Source: Clostridia bacterium (lineage in GTDB: Bacteria; Bacillota; Clostridia; Oscillospirales; RGIG5299). From it: 42,215 nt of DNA. A program made the position numbers and the translations under genes. Below are positions 10,809-18,624 of the stretch, one piece after another. Location: assembly GCA_017504945.1 (NCBI GenBank), contig JAFVQJ010000008.1:1-42215 (forward strand). The letters run 5' to 3'. Under the pieces are notes generated by a model that worked only from the letters and a program-made list of their open reading frames with translations, did no database searches and was not told the DNA's origin. Numbering within the stretch: the stretch's first letter is position 1; every line of letters starts with the position of its first letter.

Positions 10809-11133
10809 GGTAATCTTTCCTTTCACTTATTTAAGTGTAATGTAATATAATAGTTTATTTTACTTATTCTATTATGGGTGTTTATTATGTTGAAAAGCCC
10901 TGTAACCGTTATATAGCGCCGATTTTGCCTTTTTAAAAGCTTTTGTGAAGCTGTGGCGAAAAAAGTTTATAACTTTTCGTTGCAGAGTATTGCAGTGTTT
11001 TAAAGAGCTTTAAACACGGTTATTAAAAAAGTTGTTGATAATTATGTTGACAATTTTAATAAACTGTATAAATGTTCGTATTTTACCGACAGTTATTAAA
11101 CAAATCTGTTGATAATTGTGTTGATAATTTTTA
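10809..11133. other. oriC: Probable oriC (dnaA-dnaN intergenic region)
   Basis: This 325-base region separates the dnaN start from the dnaA stop. It carries four DnaA-box-like 9-mers near dnaA (see next entry). It also has a strongly AT-rich stretch at about 10826-10895 next to dnaN, which could be the unwinding element, and weaker box-like sites such as TGTTGAAAA at 10889 and TGTGGCGAA at 10952-10960. It corresponds to incC of Bacillus-type bipartite origins. A second, almost GC-free tract upstream of dnaA (12499-12589) lacks clear boxes. Two parS sites lie within 4 kb. Origin activity is inferred from this context. Confidence 0.75.
11033..11127. promoter_or_regulatory. Cluster of four DnaA boxes in two spaced pairs
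   Basis: TGTTGATAA (complement TTATCAACA, one base from consensus TTATCCACA) occurs at 11033-11041, 11107-11115 and 11119-11127. A one-mismatch copy, TGTTGACAA, is at 11045-11053. Within each pair the starts are 12 bases apart, so the boxes are separated by three bases and all face the same way. The pairs are 74 bases apart. This regular spacing supports cooperative DnaA binding. Confidence 0.8.
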
Positions 11134-12483
11134 TTACTTATTTTTGACGTTTGAGATGATCTCTTCGATTGATTGGCGTATTTTGGGATTCTTTTTGATG
11201 CTTTCCTCAACGACCTTTATCGAGTGATGGACGGTTGAATGGTCCTTATCTCCAAACTCCTTACCTATCTCACCGAGCGAAAGATCTGACATCTCGGAAA
11301 GAACGTACATACCTATCTGACGTGCAGAGGCTATTTTATCGGTCCTCTTTTTGCTCTTGAGATCGTCGATTGAAACCTCGAAATAACGGCTCGTTTCAAC
11401 AAGCACCTTATCTATGATTATAGACACGGGAATATTTTCGTTCATTATTTCGTTAAGAGCATCCTGCGCAAGCGCAAGAGTGGGCATGGTGTTGGTAAGA
11501 TCGTAAAACGCCATAAGCTTTTTTATAACGCCCTCGAGCTGTCTTACGTTGTTTTTGAGCTTCTCGGCAAGGAAGAATATTATATCCTCCGAAAGAGTTA
11601 CTCTGTAGGGCTTTAGCTTTGTGCGGATTATCGCAATGCGAAGCTCGTAGTCGGGCGACTGAATATCGGCAATAAGGCCCGATTCAAATCTCGTGCGAAG
11701 TCTTTCGGTCAAAAGCGGAATTTCCATCGGGCGACGGTCCGAGGTGAGAATTATCTGCTTGCCCGCCTCGTAAAGCGCGTTAAAGGTGTGGAAAAACTCT
11801 TCCTGAAAGCTTTCGGACTTGCTTATGAACTGTATATCGTCGACGAGTAAAACGTCCGCCTTGCGATATTTATCTTTAAAATCGTTCATGGTGCCCGACT
11901 GGAGCGAGCGGACCATATCGTTAACAAAGTCGTCGCACTTCAAATAAATTATCTGCGCGCCCTTGTAATCGGATTCGAGCTTATTTCGAATAGCGTTTAA
12001 CAGGTGGGTCTTGCCGAGTCCGCTGTCGCCGTATATAAAGAGGGGGTTATATATCATTCCCGGACGGTTTGCAACCGCAACACAGGCTGCATGTGCAAAT
12101 GTGTTTGAATTTCCAACGATGAAGTTATCGAAGGTGTAGTGAGTGTAGGATCTTTCAACGAAAAGCTCCTGCTGCTTTGCCTCCGCCGCTTCCTCGCTCT
12201 CCTTGGGAATCTTTATAACCATATTTTTGGGTTTATCGTCCTTGGTGTAGATCTTAACGGTGATGTCGAAGCCGAGTATCTCGTTTAGCGCCGTTTCTAT
12301 CTGCGCGGCGTAGCGCTGTAAAATTACGTCCCTCGTGAAATCGTTTTCAACGCATATGACCGCCTCGTTGTTGTATATATCTACGGGAATTATGGGCTTT
12401 ATCCAAAGATTGAAGGCGGCGCCGGGTATGCACTCTGAAAGCTTTGCGATTGTCTGATCCCACGCGTTTTTAAATGACTGCAT
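11134..12483 (-). CDS. dnaA: Chromosomal replication initiator DnaA
   Basis: This 449-aa AAA+ initiator binds DnaA boxes and opens the origin. Domain I covers roughly residues 1-85, followed by a short linker. The AAA+ module contains Walker A GDSGLGKTHLLNA, Walker B VLLVDDIQF and sensor TSDRRP. The C-terminal DNA-binding domain includes the signature GKEFGDKDHSTVHHSI. I use ATG 12483, because the upstream TTG (12498) would put the ribosome binding site GGGAGG inside the gene. A promoter lies at 12544-12572. Length is typical for Bacillota. Confidence 0.98.
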   Translation of the reverse strand: MQSFKNAWDQTIAKLSECIPGAAFNLWIKPIIPVDIYNNEAVICVENDFTRDVILQRYAAQIETALNEILGFDITVKIYTKDDKPKNMVIKIPKESEEAAEAKQQELFVERSYTHYTFDNFIVGNSNTFAHAACVAVANRPGMIYNPLFIYGDSGLGKTHLLNAIRNKLESDYKGAQIIYLKCDDFVNDMVRSLQSGTMNDFKDKYRKADVLLVDDIQFISKSESFQEEFFHTFNALYEAGKQIILTSDRRPMEIPLLTERLRTRFESGLIADIQSPDYELRIAIIRTKLKPYRVTLSEDIIFFLAEKLKNNVRQLEGVIKKLMAFYDLTNTMPTLALAQDALNEIMNENIPVSIIIDKVLVETSRYFEVSIDDLKSKKRTDKIASARQIGMYVLSEMSDLSLGEIGKEFGDKDHSTVHHSIKVVEESIKKNPKIRQSIEEIISNVKNK

Positions 12484-12543
12484 TTTTATACCTCCCAATA
12501 TATTATATAATAATATCTATTTTATAATATAATAATATATTCT

Positions 12544-12572
12544 ATTATAACATATATTATTATTAAAGTAAA
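12544..12572 (-). promoter_or_regulatory. Probable dnaA promoter
   Basis: On the minus strand TTTACT (12567-12572) and TATAAT (12544-12549) are separated by 17 bases, inside an almost pure AT tract. The -10 box is perfect and the -35 box matches 4 of 6. It follows directly after the parB/HAD operon terminator, as expected for a new unit. The tract has no obvious DnaA box. Confidence 0.65.
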
Positions 12573-12582
12573 TACCTTTATA

Positions 12583-12619
12583 ATAAAAAAACAAGACGTT
12601 GTAAGAAAACGTCTTGTTT
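12583..12619 (-). terminator. Terminator of the parA-parB-HAD operon, overlapping parS
   Basis: A perfect 12-bp stem (12589-12600 with 12608-12619, 7-base loop) is followed on the minus strand by a T run. It lies 13 bases beyond the HAD phosphatase stop. The promoter-proximal arm shares five bases with the parS site at 12615-12630. Confidence 0.88.
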
Positions 12620-12630
12620 CACGTGAAACA
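12615..12630. other. parS: parS centromere site 1 (perfect)
   Basis: TGTTTCACGTGAAACA matches the 16-base ParB/Spo0J-binding parS consensus at every position. It lies between dnaA and the HAD gene, about 650 bases from the parB stop, next to the probable origin. ParB is expected to load here and spread. It abuts and partly overlaps an intrinsic terminator hairpin. Confidence 0.95.
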
Positions 12631-12631
12631 T

Positions 12632-13279
12632 TTAAAGCTCAATTAAAAAGTCCGTCATTTCCGAAACGGTTTCAAAACATTTTTCGGCACCCGAAAGAGC
12701 AAGCTCCTCTTGACTTCCGTAGCCCCACAGAACCCCATAACCCTTTATACCGTTTTCGGCAGCGCCCTCGATATCGAATTTTCTGTCGCCTATCATAACG
12801 GAGCCCTCGACGTCGGCTGACAGCTCTTTCACGGCGTGGGCGATGACGTCTGCCTTTTCAACGCGCGAGTGGTCGAGAAGCGCGCCGGCGATAAAATCGA
12901 AGTATTCCGTTATACCGAAATGGTCGGTTATCCGTTTGGTATAGATCTCCGGCTTCGATGTGGCAATCACGAGATGCTTTCCGCTATCCTTGAGCCTTTT
13001 CAGAGCCTCGGGAATACCTGCATAGAGCTTATTTTCGAAAAGTCCGGTAACGGAAAAGCGTTCGCGGTAGTATTCTACCGCCTTTTCTGCCGTTTCGCGC
13101 GGGATATTGAAAAATTTCATATAGGTATCGAGCAACGGCGGACCGATAAAGCATTTTAGTTCTTCCCTTTTAGCAAAAAGTCCGAGCTTTTTTATCGAGT
13201 GCTCAATGCAGTTTAAAATGCCCTCGGCGGGATCGGTGAGAGTGCCGTCGAGATCGAAAAAAATATATTTCTGCTTCAT
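12632..13279 (-). CDS. HAD family hydrolase, phosphoglycolate phosphatase-like
   Basis: This 215-aa HAD phosphatase has motif I FFDLDGTLTD, motif II VIATSKPE, and motif III/IV with a conserved Lys (VEKADV) and VMIGDRKFDIEGA. A helical cap lies at about residues 15-80, placing it in the Gph/PGP-like subfamily. Its substrate could be phosphoglycolate, pyrophosphate or another small phosphate ester; sequence alone does not decide. The ATG at 13279 is one base after the parB stop, so it is translated from the parAB transcript and is the last gene before a strong terminator. Confidence 0.88.
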   Translation of the reverse strand: MKQKYIFFDLDGTLTDPAEGILNCIEHSIKKLGLFAKREELKCFIGPPLLDTYMKFFNIPRETAEKAVEYYRERFSVTGLFENKLYAGIPEALKRLKDSGKHLVIATSKPEIYTKRITDHFGITEYFDFIAGALLDHSRVEKADVIAHAVKELSADVEGSVMIGDRKFDIEGAAENGIKGYGVLWGYGSQEELALSGAEKCFETVSEMTDFLIEL

Positions 13280-13280
13280 T

Positions 13281-14147
13281 TTATCTAAATCCGTAGGTGA
13301 TCTTTTCGATAAGGTCGTTAAGATCGTCGTCGCCGTAGAACTGAATTGAGAGAATTCCGCCCTTACTGCCGCCTGTAAGGGTTACTCTTCTGCCCATTTT
13401 CTCCGAGAGATCGGATTCAACGGCTTTAATATCGCAATTTATCGGCTTTAGCTTGCTCTTTGGCTTATCCTTGCCGCTTTTATAGCTGCGAAGAGCCTTT
13501 TCCATTTCTCTTACCGAGAGCTTCTTGACAACAGCCTCTCTTGCGGCGCGTATCATAACGTTTTCGTCGTCATAACCGAGAAGGGTGCGTGCCTGACCTG
13601 CCGAAAGCGAGCCGTTTTCGAGCATGGGGAGTATCTCGTCGGGAAGTGAGAGAAGGCGGAGTGAATTGGTTACCGCGGGACGCGATTTACCCACCTGCGA
13701 TGCCACGCTCTCCTGCGTGAGATGATATTTTTCCATTAAAAGCTTGTAGCCGTTTGCCTCTTCAAGCGGATTTAAGTCAACGCGCTGAAGATTTTCAACG
13801 AGAGCATAAAGGTCGGCGGTGGCATCGTCTATCTCTCGGATATAGACATCTACTTCGTCAAGACCTGCGCGTCTTGCGGCTCTCCAGCGGCGCTCACCTG
13901 CGATGAGCTTATAACGTCCGTTCTCCTCTTTTCGCACGATAAGAGGGGTTATAACGCCGTTTTCCTTTATTGAATCGGCAAGCTCGGTGAGCTTTTCCTC
14001 GTCAAATATCTTTCTGGGCTGATTTTTATCGGGCTCGATATCGGTTATCTTTACCCTTTTTACAGTTCTGTCCTCTTTTTCATTGAGCTCGACGGTATCT
14101 GCAAAAAGCGCGTCGAGTCCGCGTCCCAAGCCACTTTGTCTTGCCAT
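13281..14147 (-). CDS. parB: Chromosome partitioning protein ParB (Spo0J)
   Basis: This 288-aa CTPase clamp protein binds parS and spreads. It starts with the conserved RQSGLGRGLDALFAD, then the ParB/Srx CTP-binding fold with GERRWRAARRAGL, then the helix-turn-helix region YHLTQESVASQVGKSRPAVTN, and ends in a C-terminal dimerisation domain (about residues 235-288). The ATG at 14147 with GGAGG upstream is chosen over a start at 14192, which would run into parA. It lies two bases after the parA stop. Two parS sites in this window are its likely targets. Confidence 0.96.
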   Translation of the reverse strand: MARQSGLGRGLDALFADTVELNEKEDRTVKRVKITDIEPDKNQPRKIFDEEKLTELADSIKENGVITPLIVRKEENGRYKLIAGERRWRAARRAGLDEVDVYIREIDDATADLYALVENLQRVDLNPLEEANGYKLLMEKYHLTQESVASQVGKSRPAVTNSLRLLSLPDEILPMLENGSLSAGQARTLLGYDDENVMIRAAREAVVKKLSVREMEKALRSYKSGKDKPKSKLKPINCDIKAVESDLSEKMGRRVTLTGGSKGGILSIQFYGDDDLNDLIEKITYGFR

Positions 14148-14149
14148 TT

Positions 14150-14908
14150 TCAGTTCCTCCTCAAAAATTCCTCGCAAAGCTCGCGGTAGCACTCCGCACC
14201 CTTGGAGAATTTGTCGTATTCAAAAATATTTTTTCCGTAGCTCGGCGCCTCTGAAAGACGCACGTTGCGGGTTATAACGGTTTTGTAAAGCTTGTCGGCA
14301 AAGTATTTTTTTACTTCCCTTGCAACCTGAAGGCTCAAATTACGCCTTGCATCGTACATGGTGAGTATTACGCCCTCGATTCCGAGCGTGGCGTTAAAGT
14401 GCTTTCTCACCGCGGCAACCGTGTTCATAAGCTGCGAAAGACCCTCAAGCGCGAAAAATTCGCTCTGTATCGGTATCAGAATGCTGTCTGCCGCCGTAAG
14501 AGCGTTAAGAGTGAGCAGTCCCAATGAGGGCGGACAGTCGATAAAAATGAAATCGTAAAGATGCCTTATTCCTTTTAGCGAGCTTTTGAGAAGCGAATCG
14601 CGCCCCTCGAGCGCAACCATTTCTATCTCCGCGCCGGCAAGCTCCATGCCCGAGGGGAGAATATCAAGATTGGGACGGTTGCTTTTTTTTACGGCGTCGT
14701 CAAAGCCGCAGTCGCCCAAAAGCAGATGATATACTGTTTTAACACCCTTTTTTTGCACTCCCAAGCCCGTCGTGGCGTTGCCCTGCGGGTCAAGGTCTAT
14801 TAAAAGCACCCTCTTACCCTTCATTGCAATGCCTGAGGCAAGACTTATTGCGGTGGTGGTCTTTCCAACACCACCCTTTTGATTGGTTATCGCTACGATC
14901 TTTCCCAT
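14150..14908 (-). CDS. parA: Chromosome partitioning ATPase ParA (Soj)
   Basis: This 252-aa MinD/ParA-type ATPase works with ParB-parS in chromosome segregation and, in Bacillus, tunes DnaA activity. The deviant Walker A is NQKGGVGKTTTAISLA with the signature lysine, followed by LLIDLDPQGNAT and the Walker B segment DFIFIDCPPSLG. It is the small, Soj-like type with no N-terminal DNA-binding extension. The start is an ATG at 14908 with a good promoter at 14951-14979. It is first in the parA-parB-HAD operon. Confidence 0.96.
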   Translation of the reverse strand: MGKIVAITNQKGGVGKTTTAISLASGIAMKGKRVLLIDLDPQGNATTGLGVQKKGVKTVYHLLLGDCGFDDAVKKSNRPNLDILPSGMELAGAEIEMVALEGRDSLLKSSLKGIRHLYDFIFIDCPPSLGLLTLNALTAADSILIPIQSEFFALEGLSQLMNTVAAVRKHFNATLGIEGVILTMYDARRNLSLQVAREVKKYFADKLYKTVITRNVRLSEAPSYGKNIFEYDKFSKGAECYRELCEEFLRRN

Positions 14909-14950
14909 TTCTGTTTGTCTGTCCCTTCAAAAATTTTGCCTTATATTATA

Positions 14951-14979
14951 ATTCTAACATATGAAAGCAGATAATGCAA
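14951..14979 (-). promoter_or_regulatory. parA promoter
   Basis: Minus-strand TTGCAT (14974-14979) and TAGAAT (14951-14956) are separated by 17 bases, with the parA ATG about 40 bases downstream. parS site 2 lies 17 bases upstream of the -35 box, so ParB bound there could affect this promoter. Confidence 0.7.
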
Positions 14980-14995
14980 CAAAATTTTTGCAAAA

Positions 14996-15011
14996 CGTTT
15001 CACGTGAAACA
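14996..15011. other. parS: parS centromere site 2
   Basis: CGTTTCACGTGAAACA matches the 16-base parS consensus except for the first base. It lies 2.4 kb from the first parS, upstream of the parA promoter, and directly abuts the terminator hairpin at 15011-15040. Confidence 0.92.
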
Positions 15012-15040
15012 AAAAACGCACCGTTATAGGTGCGTTTTTT
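15011..15040. terminator. Intrinsic terminator after the small ORF, abutting parS
   Basis: Twelve-base arms AAAAAACGCACC and GGTGCGTTTTTT (15011-15022, 15029-15040) form a hairpin with T runs on both strands. On the minus strand it ends the 28-codon unit that starts near 15199 and insulates parA. Confidence 0.88.
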
Positions 15041-15084
15041 GTCAAAAGAAGTCATAAAATTTCAAAAAATCATTGGCAGATAAA

Positions 15085-15171
15085 TTAAATATCGGACCTT
15101 GCCGACGAGTGAAGCAAGATCAGCACCGAAGCGATTACGGAAAAATTACGGCGATAATTACCTTTCGTCAC
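15085..15171 (-). CDS. Predicted 28-aa membrane-type small protein
   Basis: A GTG-initiated 28-codon reading frame has an unusually good ribosome binding site (GAGGAGGGG, spacing about 6). Its own promoter is at 15206-15234 and a terminator follows at 15011-15040, so it is a complete one-gene transcription unit. The peptide starts with a basic stretch (TKGNYRRNF), has a hydrophobic core SVIASVLILL, then HSSARSDI. That is the shape of a tiny single-span membrane or leader peptide. I recognise no family. The unit could instead be a small RNA, with the ORF incidental. Confidence 0.55.
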   Translation of the reverse strand: MTKGNYRRNFSVIASVLILLHSSARSDI

Positions 15172-15205
15172 TGAAAGCCCCTCCTCATTTGTTTATCTTG
15201 TCTAT

Positions 15206-15234
15206 ATTTTAGCATATCATTTAATAAATGTCAA
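15206..15234 (-). promoter_or_regulatory. Strong promoter of the small-ORF unit
   Basis: Minus-strand TTGACA (15229-15234) is a perfect -35 box. TAAAAT (15206-15211) is a 5/6 -10 box. The spacer is exactly 17 bases. The predicted start near 15199 leaves a leader of about 28 bases before the GTG. No other gene lies between it and the terminator. Confidence 0.8.
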
Positions 15235-15271
15235 TAAGTTTTATAAAATTTGTTTAAAATTATTAAAGAAA

Positions 15272-15306
15272 ATAAAAAACACCCGAGAGGAGTGATCTCT
15301 CGGGTG
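15272..15306 (-). terminator. rpiB terminator
   Basis: Arms CACCCGAGAG (15280-15289) and CTCTCGGGTG (15297-15306) are followed on the minus strand by TTTTTTATTTTC. It lies 11 bases past the rpiB stop. Confidence 0.9.
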
Positions 15307-15317
15307 AGGTAAAATAA

Positions 15318-15755
15318 TTACTTATTTTCGTATTCGGTGATGAGATCTATTCTCTTCTGATGTCTGCCGCCCTCAAATTCGGTGTCAAGGAAAAGGTCGA
15401 CGATATCGAGTGCAAGGCCGGGGCCTACTACTCTGCCACCCATACAAATTACGTTTGCATCGTTGTGCATTCTGGTAAATCTTGCCGAGAAGGTGTCGGA
15501 GCAGCAGGCGGCGCGAACGCCCTTGACCTTGTTTGCCGCCATTGAAATGCCGATACCGGTGCCGCAGACCAAAATGCCCTTTTCACATTCGCCGCTTGCA
15601 ACAGCCTCGCCGACCGCGATGCCGTATGCGGGATAGTCGACCGACGCCTCGGAGAAGGTGCCGAAATCCTTATATTCGATGTTTCTCTTTTCGAGATGTT
15701 TTTTTATGATCTCCTTAAGCTCGAAGCCGCCGTGATCACTGCCGATAGCTATCAT
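15318..15755 (-). CDS. rpiB: Ribose-5-phosphate isomerase B
   Basis: This 145-aa LacA/RpiB family enzyme interconverts ribose-5-phosphate and ribulose-5-phosphate in the pentose phosphate pathway. The N-terminal AIGSDHGGFELKE, the catalytic-type cysteine in LVCGTGIGISMAANK and the MHNDANVICMGGRVVG segment fit RpiB well. Length is normal. The start is an ATG at 15755 with AGAGG upstream. It is a single-gene unit with a terminator at 15272-15306. An allose-phosphate isomerase role is possible in this family. Confidence 0.95.
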   Translation of the reverse strand: MIAIGSDHGGFELKEIIKKHLEKRNIEYKDFGTFSEASVDYPAYGIAVGEAVASGECEKGILVCGTGIGISMAANKVKGVRAACCSDTFSARFTRMHNDANVICMGGRVVGPGLALDIVDLFLDTEFEGGRHQKRIDLITEYENK

Positions 15756-15785
15756 TGTTATTACCTCTTTTTAATTGATATTATA

Positions 15786-15814
15786 ATTATATTCGAAAAT
15801 TGCCAAAAAAGCAA
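15786..15814 (-). promoter_or_regulatory. Possible rpiB promoter
   Basis: Two overlapping TATAAT boxes lie on the minus strand (15780-15785 and 15786-15791). The second has TTGCTT (15809-15814) 17 bases upstream. It sits directly after the tsaB stop. The -35 match is weak, so the exact start is uncertain. Confidence 0.5.
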
Positions 15815-16495
15815 TTATTTCGCGGATTTTTCTTTTAATTCTCTCTCCGCCTGCGAAAGACCGAGATAGACGGGCAAAAGCTTGTCGGATGACGTTTTTT
15901 CGCCCTTTTTTGCCGCCTTGCAGACGTTTTCGGCATCTGTGAAGATATTTTCCGCCTTTGAAAAGCGGGCGTTATCTGCGAGAGAAATAAAGAGCTCGGC
16001 GCCGTCGCCGATAATTATTACGTTTCCGTAAACCTTGTTACAAATATCTGTGTAATGAAGCACGCAATCGTCGTAAAGACGGGCAAGACTGCCGTTTTTT
16101 ACGGTAAAGGCGGCGTTGTAGAAGCGCTCGCGGCGGGCGTCGGACACCGAGAGGATAACGTCGCCGTCGCTTGCACATGAGAGGACGCCGAGAGCCGCCG
16201 CCTCCATTGAGGAAACGGCGCAAACGGGGATATCTGAAGAAATTGCAAGCCCCTTTGCAAGCGAAACGCCTATTCTCACTCCCGTAAAGGAGCCGGGACC
16301 GACGGTAACGGCAATAAGCGAAATATCGCTCATTTTAAGGCTCGACTCGGAAAGCACCCCGTCTATCATCGGTAAAAGGGTAACGCTGTGGGTGCCCGTT
16401 CCGATATTGAAGCGCTTTGCAAGGCAGATATTGTTTTTTTCGTCGTAGACGGCGGCGGAAACGCTTTTTCCCGCCGAATCGAAGCCGAGAATCAT
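15815..16495 (-). CDS. tsaB: tRNA t6A modification protein TsaB
   Basis: This 226-aa ASKHA-fold protein partners TsaD and TsaE in making N6-threonylcarbamoyladenosine at tRNA position 37. It starts ILGFDSAGKSVSAAVYD and has the family segment VTVGPGSFTGVRIGVSLAKGLA. Length matches the family (about 220-240 aa). The ATG at 16495 is 12 bases after tsaE, so the two are co-transcribed in the fhs operon. tsaD is not in this window. The C-terminal 30 residues are charged and more variable. Confidence 0.95.
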   Translation of the reverse strand: MILGFDSAGKSVSAAVYDEKNNICLAKRFNIGTGTHSVTLLPMIDGVLSESSLKMSDISLIAVTVGPGSFTGVRIGVSLAKGLAISSDIPVCAVSSMEAAALGVLSCASDGDVILSVSDARRERFYNAAFTVKNGSLARLYDDCVLHYTDICNKVYGNVIIIGDGAELFISLADNARFSKAENIFTDAENVCKAAKKGEKTSSDKLLPVYLGLSQAERELKEKSAK

Positions 16496-16507
16496 CTTAT
16501 TACTTCC

Positions 16508-16951
16508 TTATTTTTTAGAAACGGTTATCTCTCTTACCGTTCCGCTGCCGCAGATATTTACGAAAACTGCGCTTTTCGGCACGGCAAACGGGATATTTTC
16601 CGACCACTCCGCCGCAACTATTACCTCGTTTTCGTCGCAATCGTAGAAGCCGGTCATATAGAGGTCGTCCTCGCCGCGAATTCGGTAGAAATCGCAATGC
16701 CACACGGGAACGGCGCTCTCGTAGATATTCATTATCGAAAAGGTGGGACTTAACACCTCGTCGGTCTTATCTTTACCGCCGTAGGTGCAAAAGATCCCCG
16801 CAACAAGACCGCGCACGAAGGCGGTCTTACCTGCGCCGAGGTCGCCCGTGAGAGCCACGAAATCGCCCTTTTTAACGGTTTTATCGCTCACGAGGGAGGC
16901 GGCGATGTCCGCCGTCTCCTTCGGTGAATTTGAAATAAAGCGCTTTTCCAT
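16508..16951 (-). CDS. tsaE: tRNA t6A modification ATPase TsaE
   Basis: This 147-aa P-loop ATPase is needed for turnover of the TsaB-TsaD-TsaE complex. It has the start KETADIAASL, Walker A LTGDLGAGKTAFVRGL, the switch LSPTFSIMNIY and the WHCDFYRI motif typical of the family. Length is normal. Its ATG overlaps the fhs stop (TAATG at 16951), implying coupled translation. Immediate coupling to a folate-cycle enzyme is not something I know as a standard arrangement. Confidence 0.95.
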   Translation of the reverse strand: MEKRFISNSPKETADIAASLVSDKTVKKGDFVALTGDLGAGKTAFVRGLVAGIFCTYGGKDKTDEVLSPTFSIMNIYESAVPVWHCDFYRIRGEDDLYMTGFYDCDENEVIVAAEWSENIPFAVPKSAVFVNICGSGTVREITVSKK

Positions 16952-18624
16952 TAAAACAGTCCCACAATCGTGCCGTCATCGGAAATATCGATGTTTTCTG
17001 CGGCGGGAACCTTGGGCAGACCGGGCATGGTCATAATTTCACCCGTAAGAACTACGAGGAATTTTGCACCCGCGAGAATACGGATACGCTTTACGTTTAT
17101 TTTAAAGCCCTTGGGACGGCAGAGCTTCTTCATATCGTCGGAAAGGGAATATTGGGTCTTTGCAACGCAGATATAGAAGTTGTTGAAGCCAAGCTCGTCG
17201 ATCTCCTTGAGGTTTTTCTCCGCCTCGGCGTCGAAAACGGCTCCGTCGGCTCCGTAAACTCTTTTGCAAAGAGCCTCTATCTTTTCCTTAACGGGAGCGT
17301 TTAAGTCGTAGGAGAAGCAAAGAGGAGCGTCGTCAGACGCCTCGCAGACCTCAATTACCTTGTTTGCAAGGTCAATGCCTCCCTCGCCGCCCTTGGCAAA
17401 TACCTCGGCAACGGAATAGGGAACGTTTTCGCTCTCGCAGACTGCGGCAACTGCGGCTATCTCCTCGTCGGTGTCGGCGTAGAAGCGGTTTATCGCAACG
17501 ATGGGAGTGATACCGAACGCCTTGATGTTTGCAATGTGTGCGCGAAGGTTTTCACTTCCCACCTTAAGAGCCTCGACGTTGGGAGTCTTAAGGTCCTCCT
17601 TCTTGATGCCGCCGTTATATTTGAAGGAACGACAGGTTGCGACGATAACAACGGTGTCGGGCTTTAGGTCGGCAATGCGGCACTTTATATCGAGGAACTT
17701 CTCTGCGCCGAGATCGGAGCCAAAGCCCGCCTCGGTAACGCAGTAGTCGCCGAGCTTCAATGCGGTGCGGGTGGCGTTTATCGAGTTGCAGCCGTGTGCA
17801 ATGTTTGCAAAGGGTCCGCCGTGAACGAAGGCGGGGACGTTTTCAAGCGATTGAACGAGGTTGGGCTCGAGCGCGTCCTTCAAAAGAAGAGCCATTGCGC
17901 CCTCTGCCTTTAAATCTCTTGCGAAAACGGGCTTGTTATCGCGGGTGTAGGCAACTAAAATAGAGCCGAGCTTTTCCTTTAAGTCGTTTAAATCGGTGGA
18001 AAGGCACAAGATCGCCATTATCTCCGAGGCGACGGTGATGGTGAAATGCTCCTCACGGGGCACGCCGTTTGCCTTGCCGCCAAGACCGATTATAACGTTG
18101 CGAAGCACTCTGTCGTTTAGATCTAAAACTCTGGGGAAAACGATGCGGCGCTCGTCGATATTAAGAGCGTTTCCCTGGGTGAGATGGTTATCCAACATAG
18201 CGGAGAGAAGGTTGTTTGCGGCGGTTATGGCGTGCATATCGCCGGTGAAATGAAGGTTTATATCCTCCATGGGAACGACCTGCGAATATCCGCCGCCTGC
18301 GGCGCCGCCCTTAACTCCGAAAACGGGACCGAGCGAGGGCTCGCGAAGAGCAAGCACGGGATTTTTTCCCACCTTTTTGAGCGCCTGCGCAAGACCTATC
18401 GAGACAGTGGTCTTGCCCTCGCCTGCGGGGGTGGGGTTTATTGCGGTAACAAGCACGAGCTTGCCGTTTTTGCGGTCTTTAAGACGGTCGCAGACCGAAA
18501 GACGCACCTTTGCCTTATAATCGCCGTAGCGAACCAGCTCCGAATCGGAAATACCAAGCTCTGCGGCAATTTCCGCAATGGGCTTCATTTTCGCGCTCTG
18601 CGCGATCTCAATGTCGGTTAACAT
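16951..18624 (-). CDS. fhs: Formate-tetrahydrofolate ligase
   Basis: This 557-aa enzyme makes 10-formyl-THF from formate, ATP and tetrahydrofolate. It feeds purine and fMet-tRNA synthesis and, in acetogens, the methyl branch of Wood-Ljungdahl. The P-loop [17 protein letters not shown] and the [20 protein letters not shown] segment near the C-terminus are diagnostic. Length matches the family. The ATG at 18624 overlaps the end of the kinase-like gene by seven bases, so it is translationally coupled to the regulator pair upstream. No other Wood-Ljungdahl gene is present here. Confidence 0.97.
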   Translation of the reverse strand: MLTDIEIAQSAKMKPIAEIAAELGISDSELVRYGDYKAKVRLSVCDRLKDRKNGKLVLVTAINPTPAGEGKTTVSIGLAQALKKVGKNPVLALREPSLGPVFGVKGGAAGGGYSQVVPMEDINLHFTGDMHAITAANNLLSAMLDNHLTQGNALNIDERRIVFPRVLDLNDRVLRNVIIGLGGKANGVPREEHFTITVASEIMAILCLSTDLNDLKEKLGSILVAYTRDNKPVFARDLKAEGAMALLLKDALEPNLVQSLENVPAFVHGGPFANIAHGCNSINATRTALKLGDYCVTEAGFGSDLGAEKFLDIKCRIADLKPDTVVIVATCRSFKYNGGIKKEDLKTPNVEALKVGSENLRAHIANIKAFGITPIVAINRFYADTDEEIAAVAAVCESENVPYSVAEVFAKGGEGGIDLANKVIEVCEASDDAPLCFSYDLNAPVKEKIEALCKRVYGADGAVFDAEAEKNLKEIDELGFNNFYICVAKTQYSLSDDMKKLCRPKGFKINVKRIRILAGAKFLVVLTGEIMTMPGLPKVPAAENIDISDDGTIVGLF

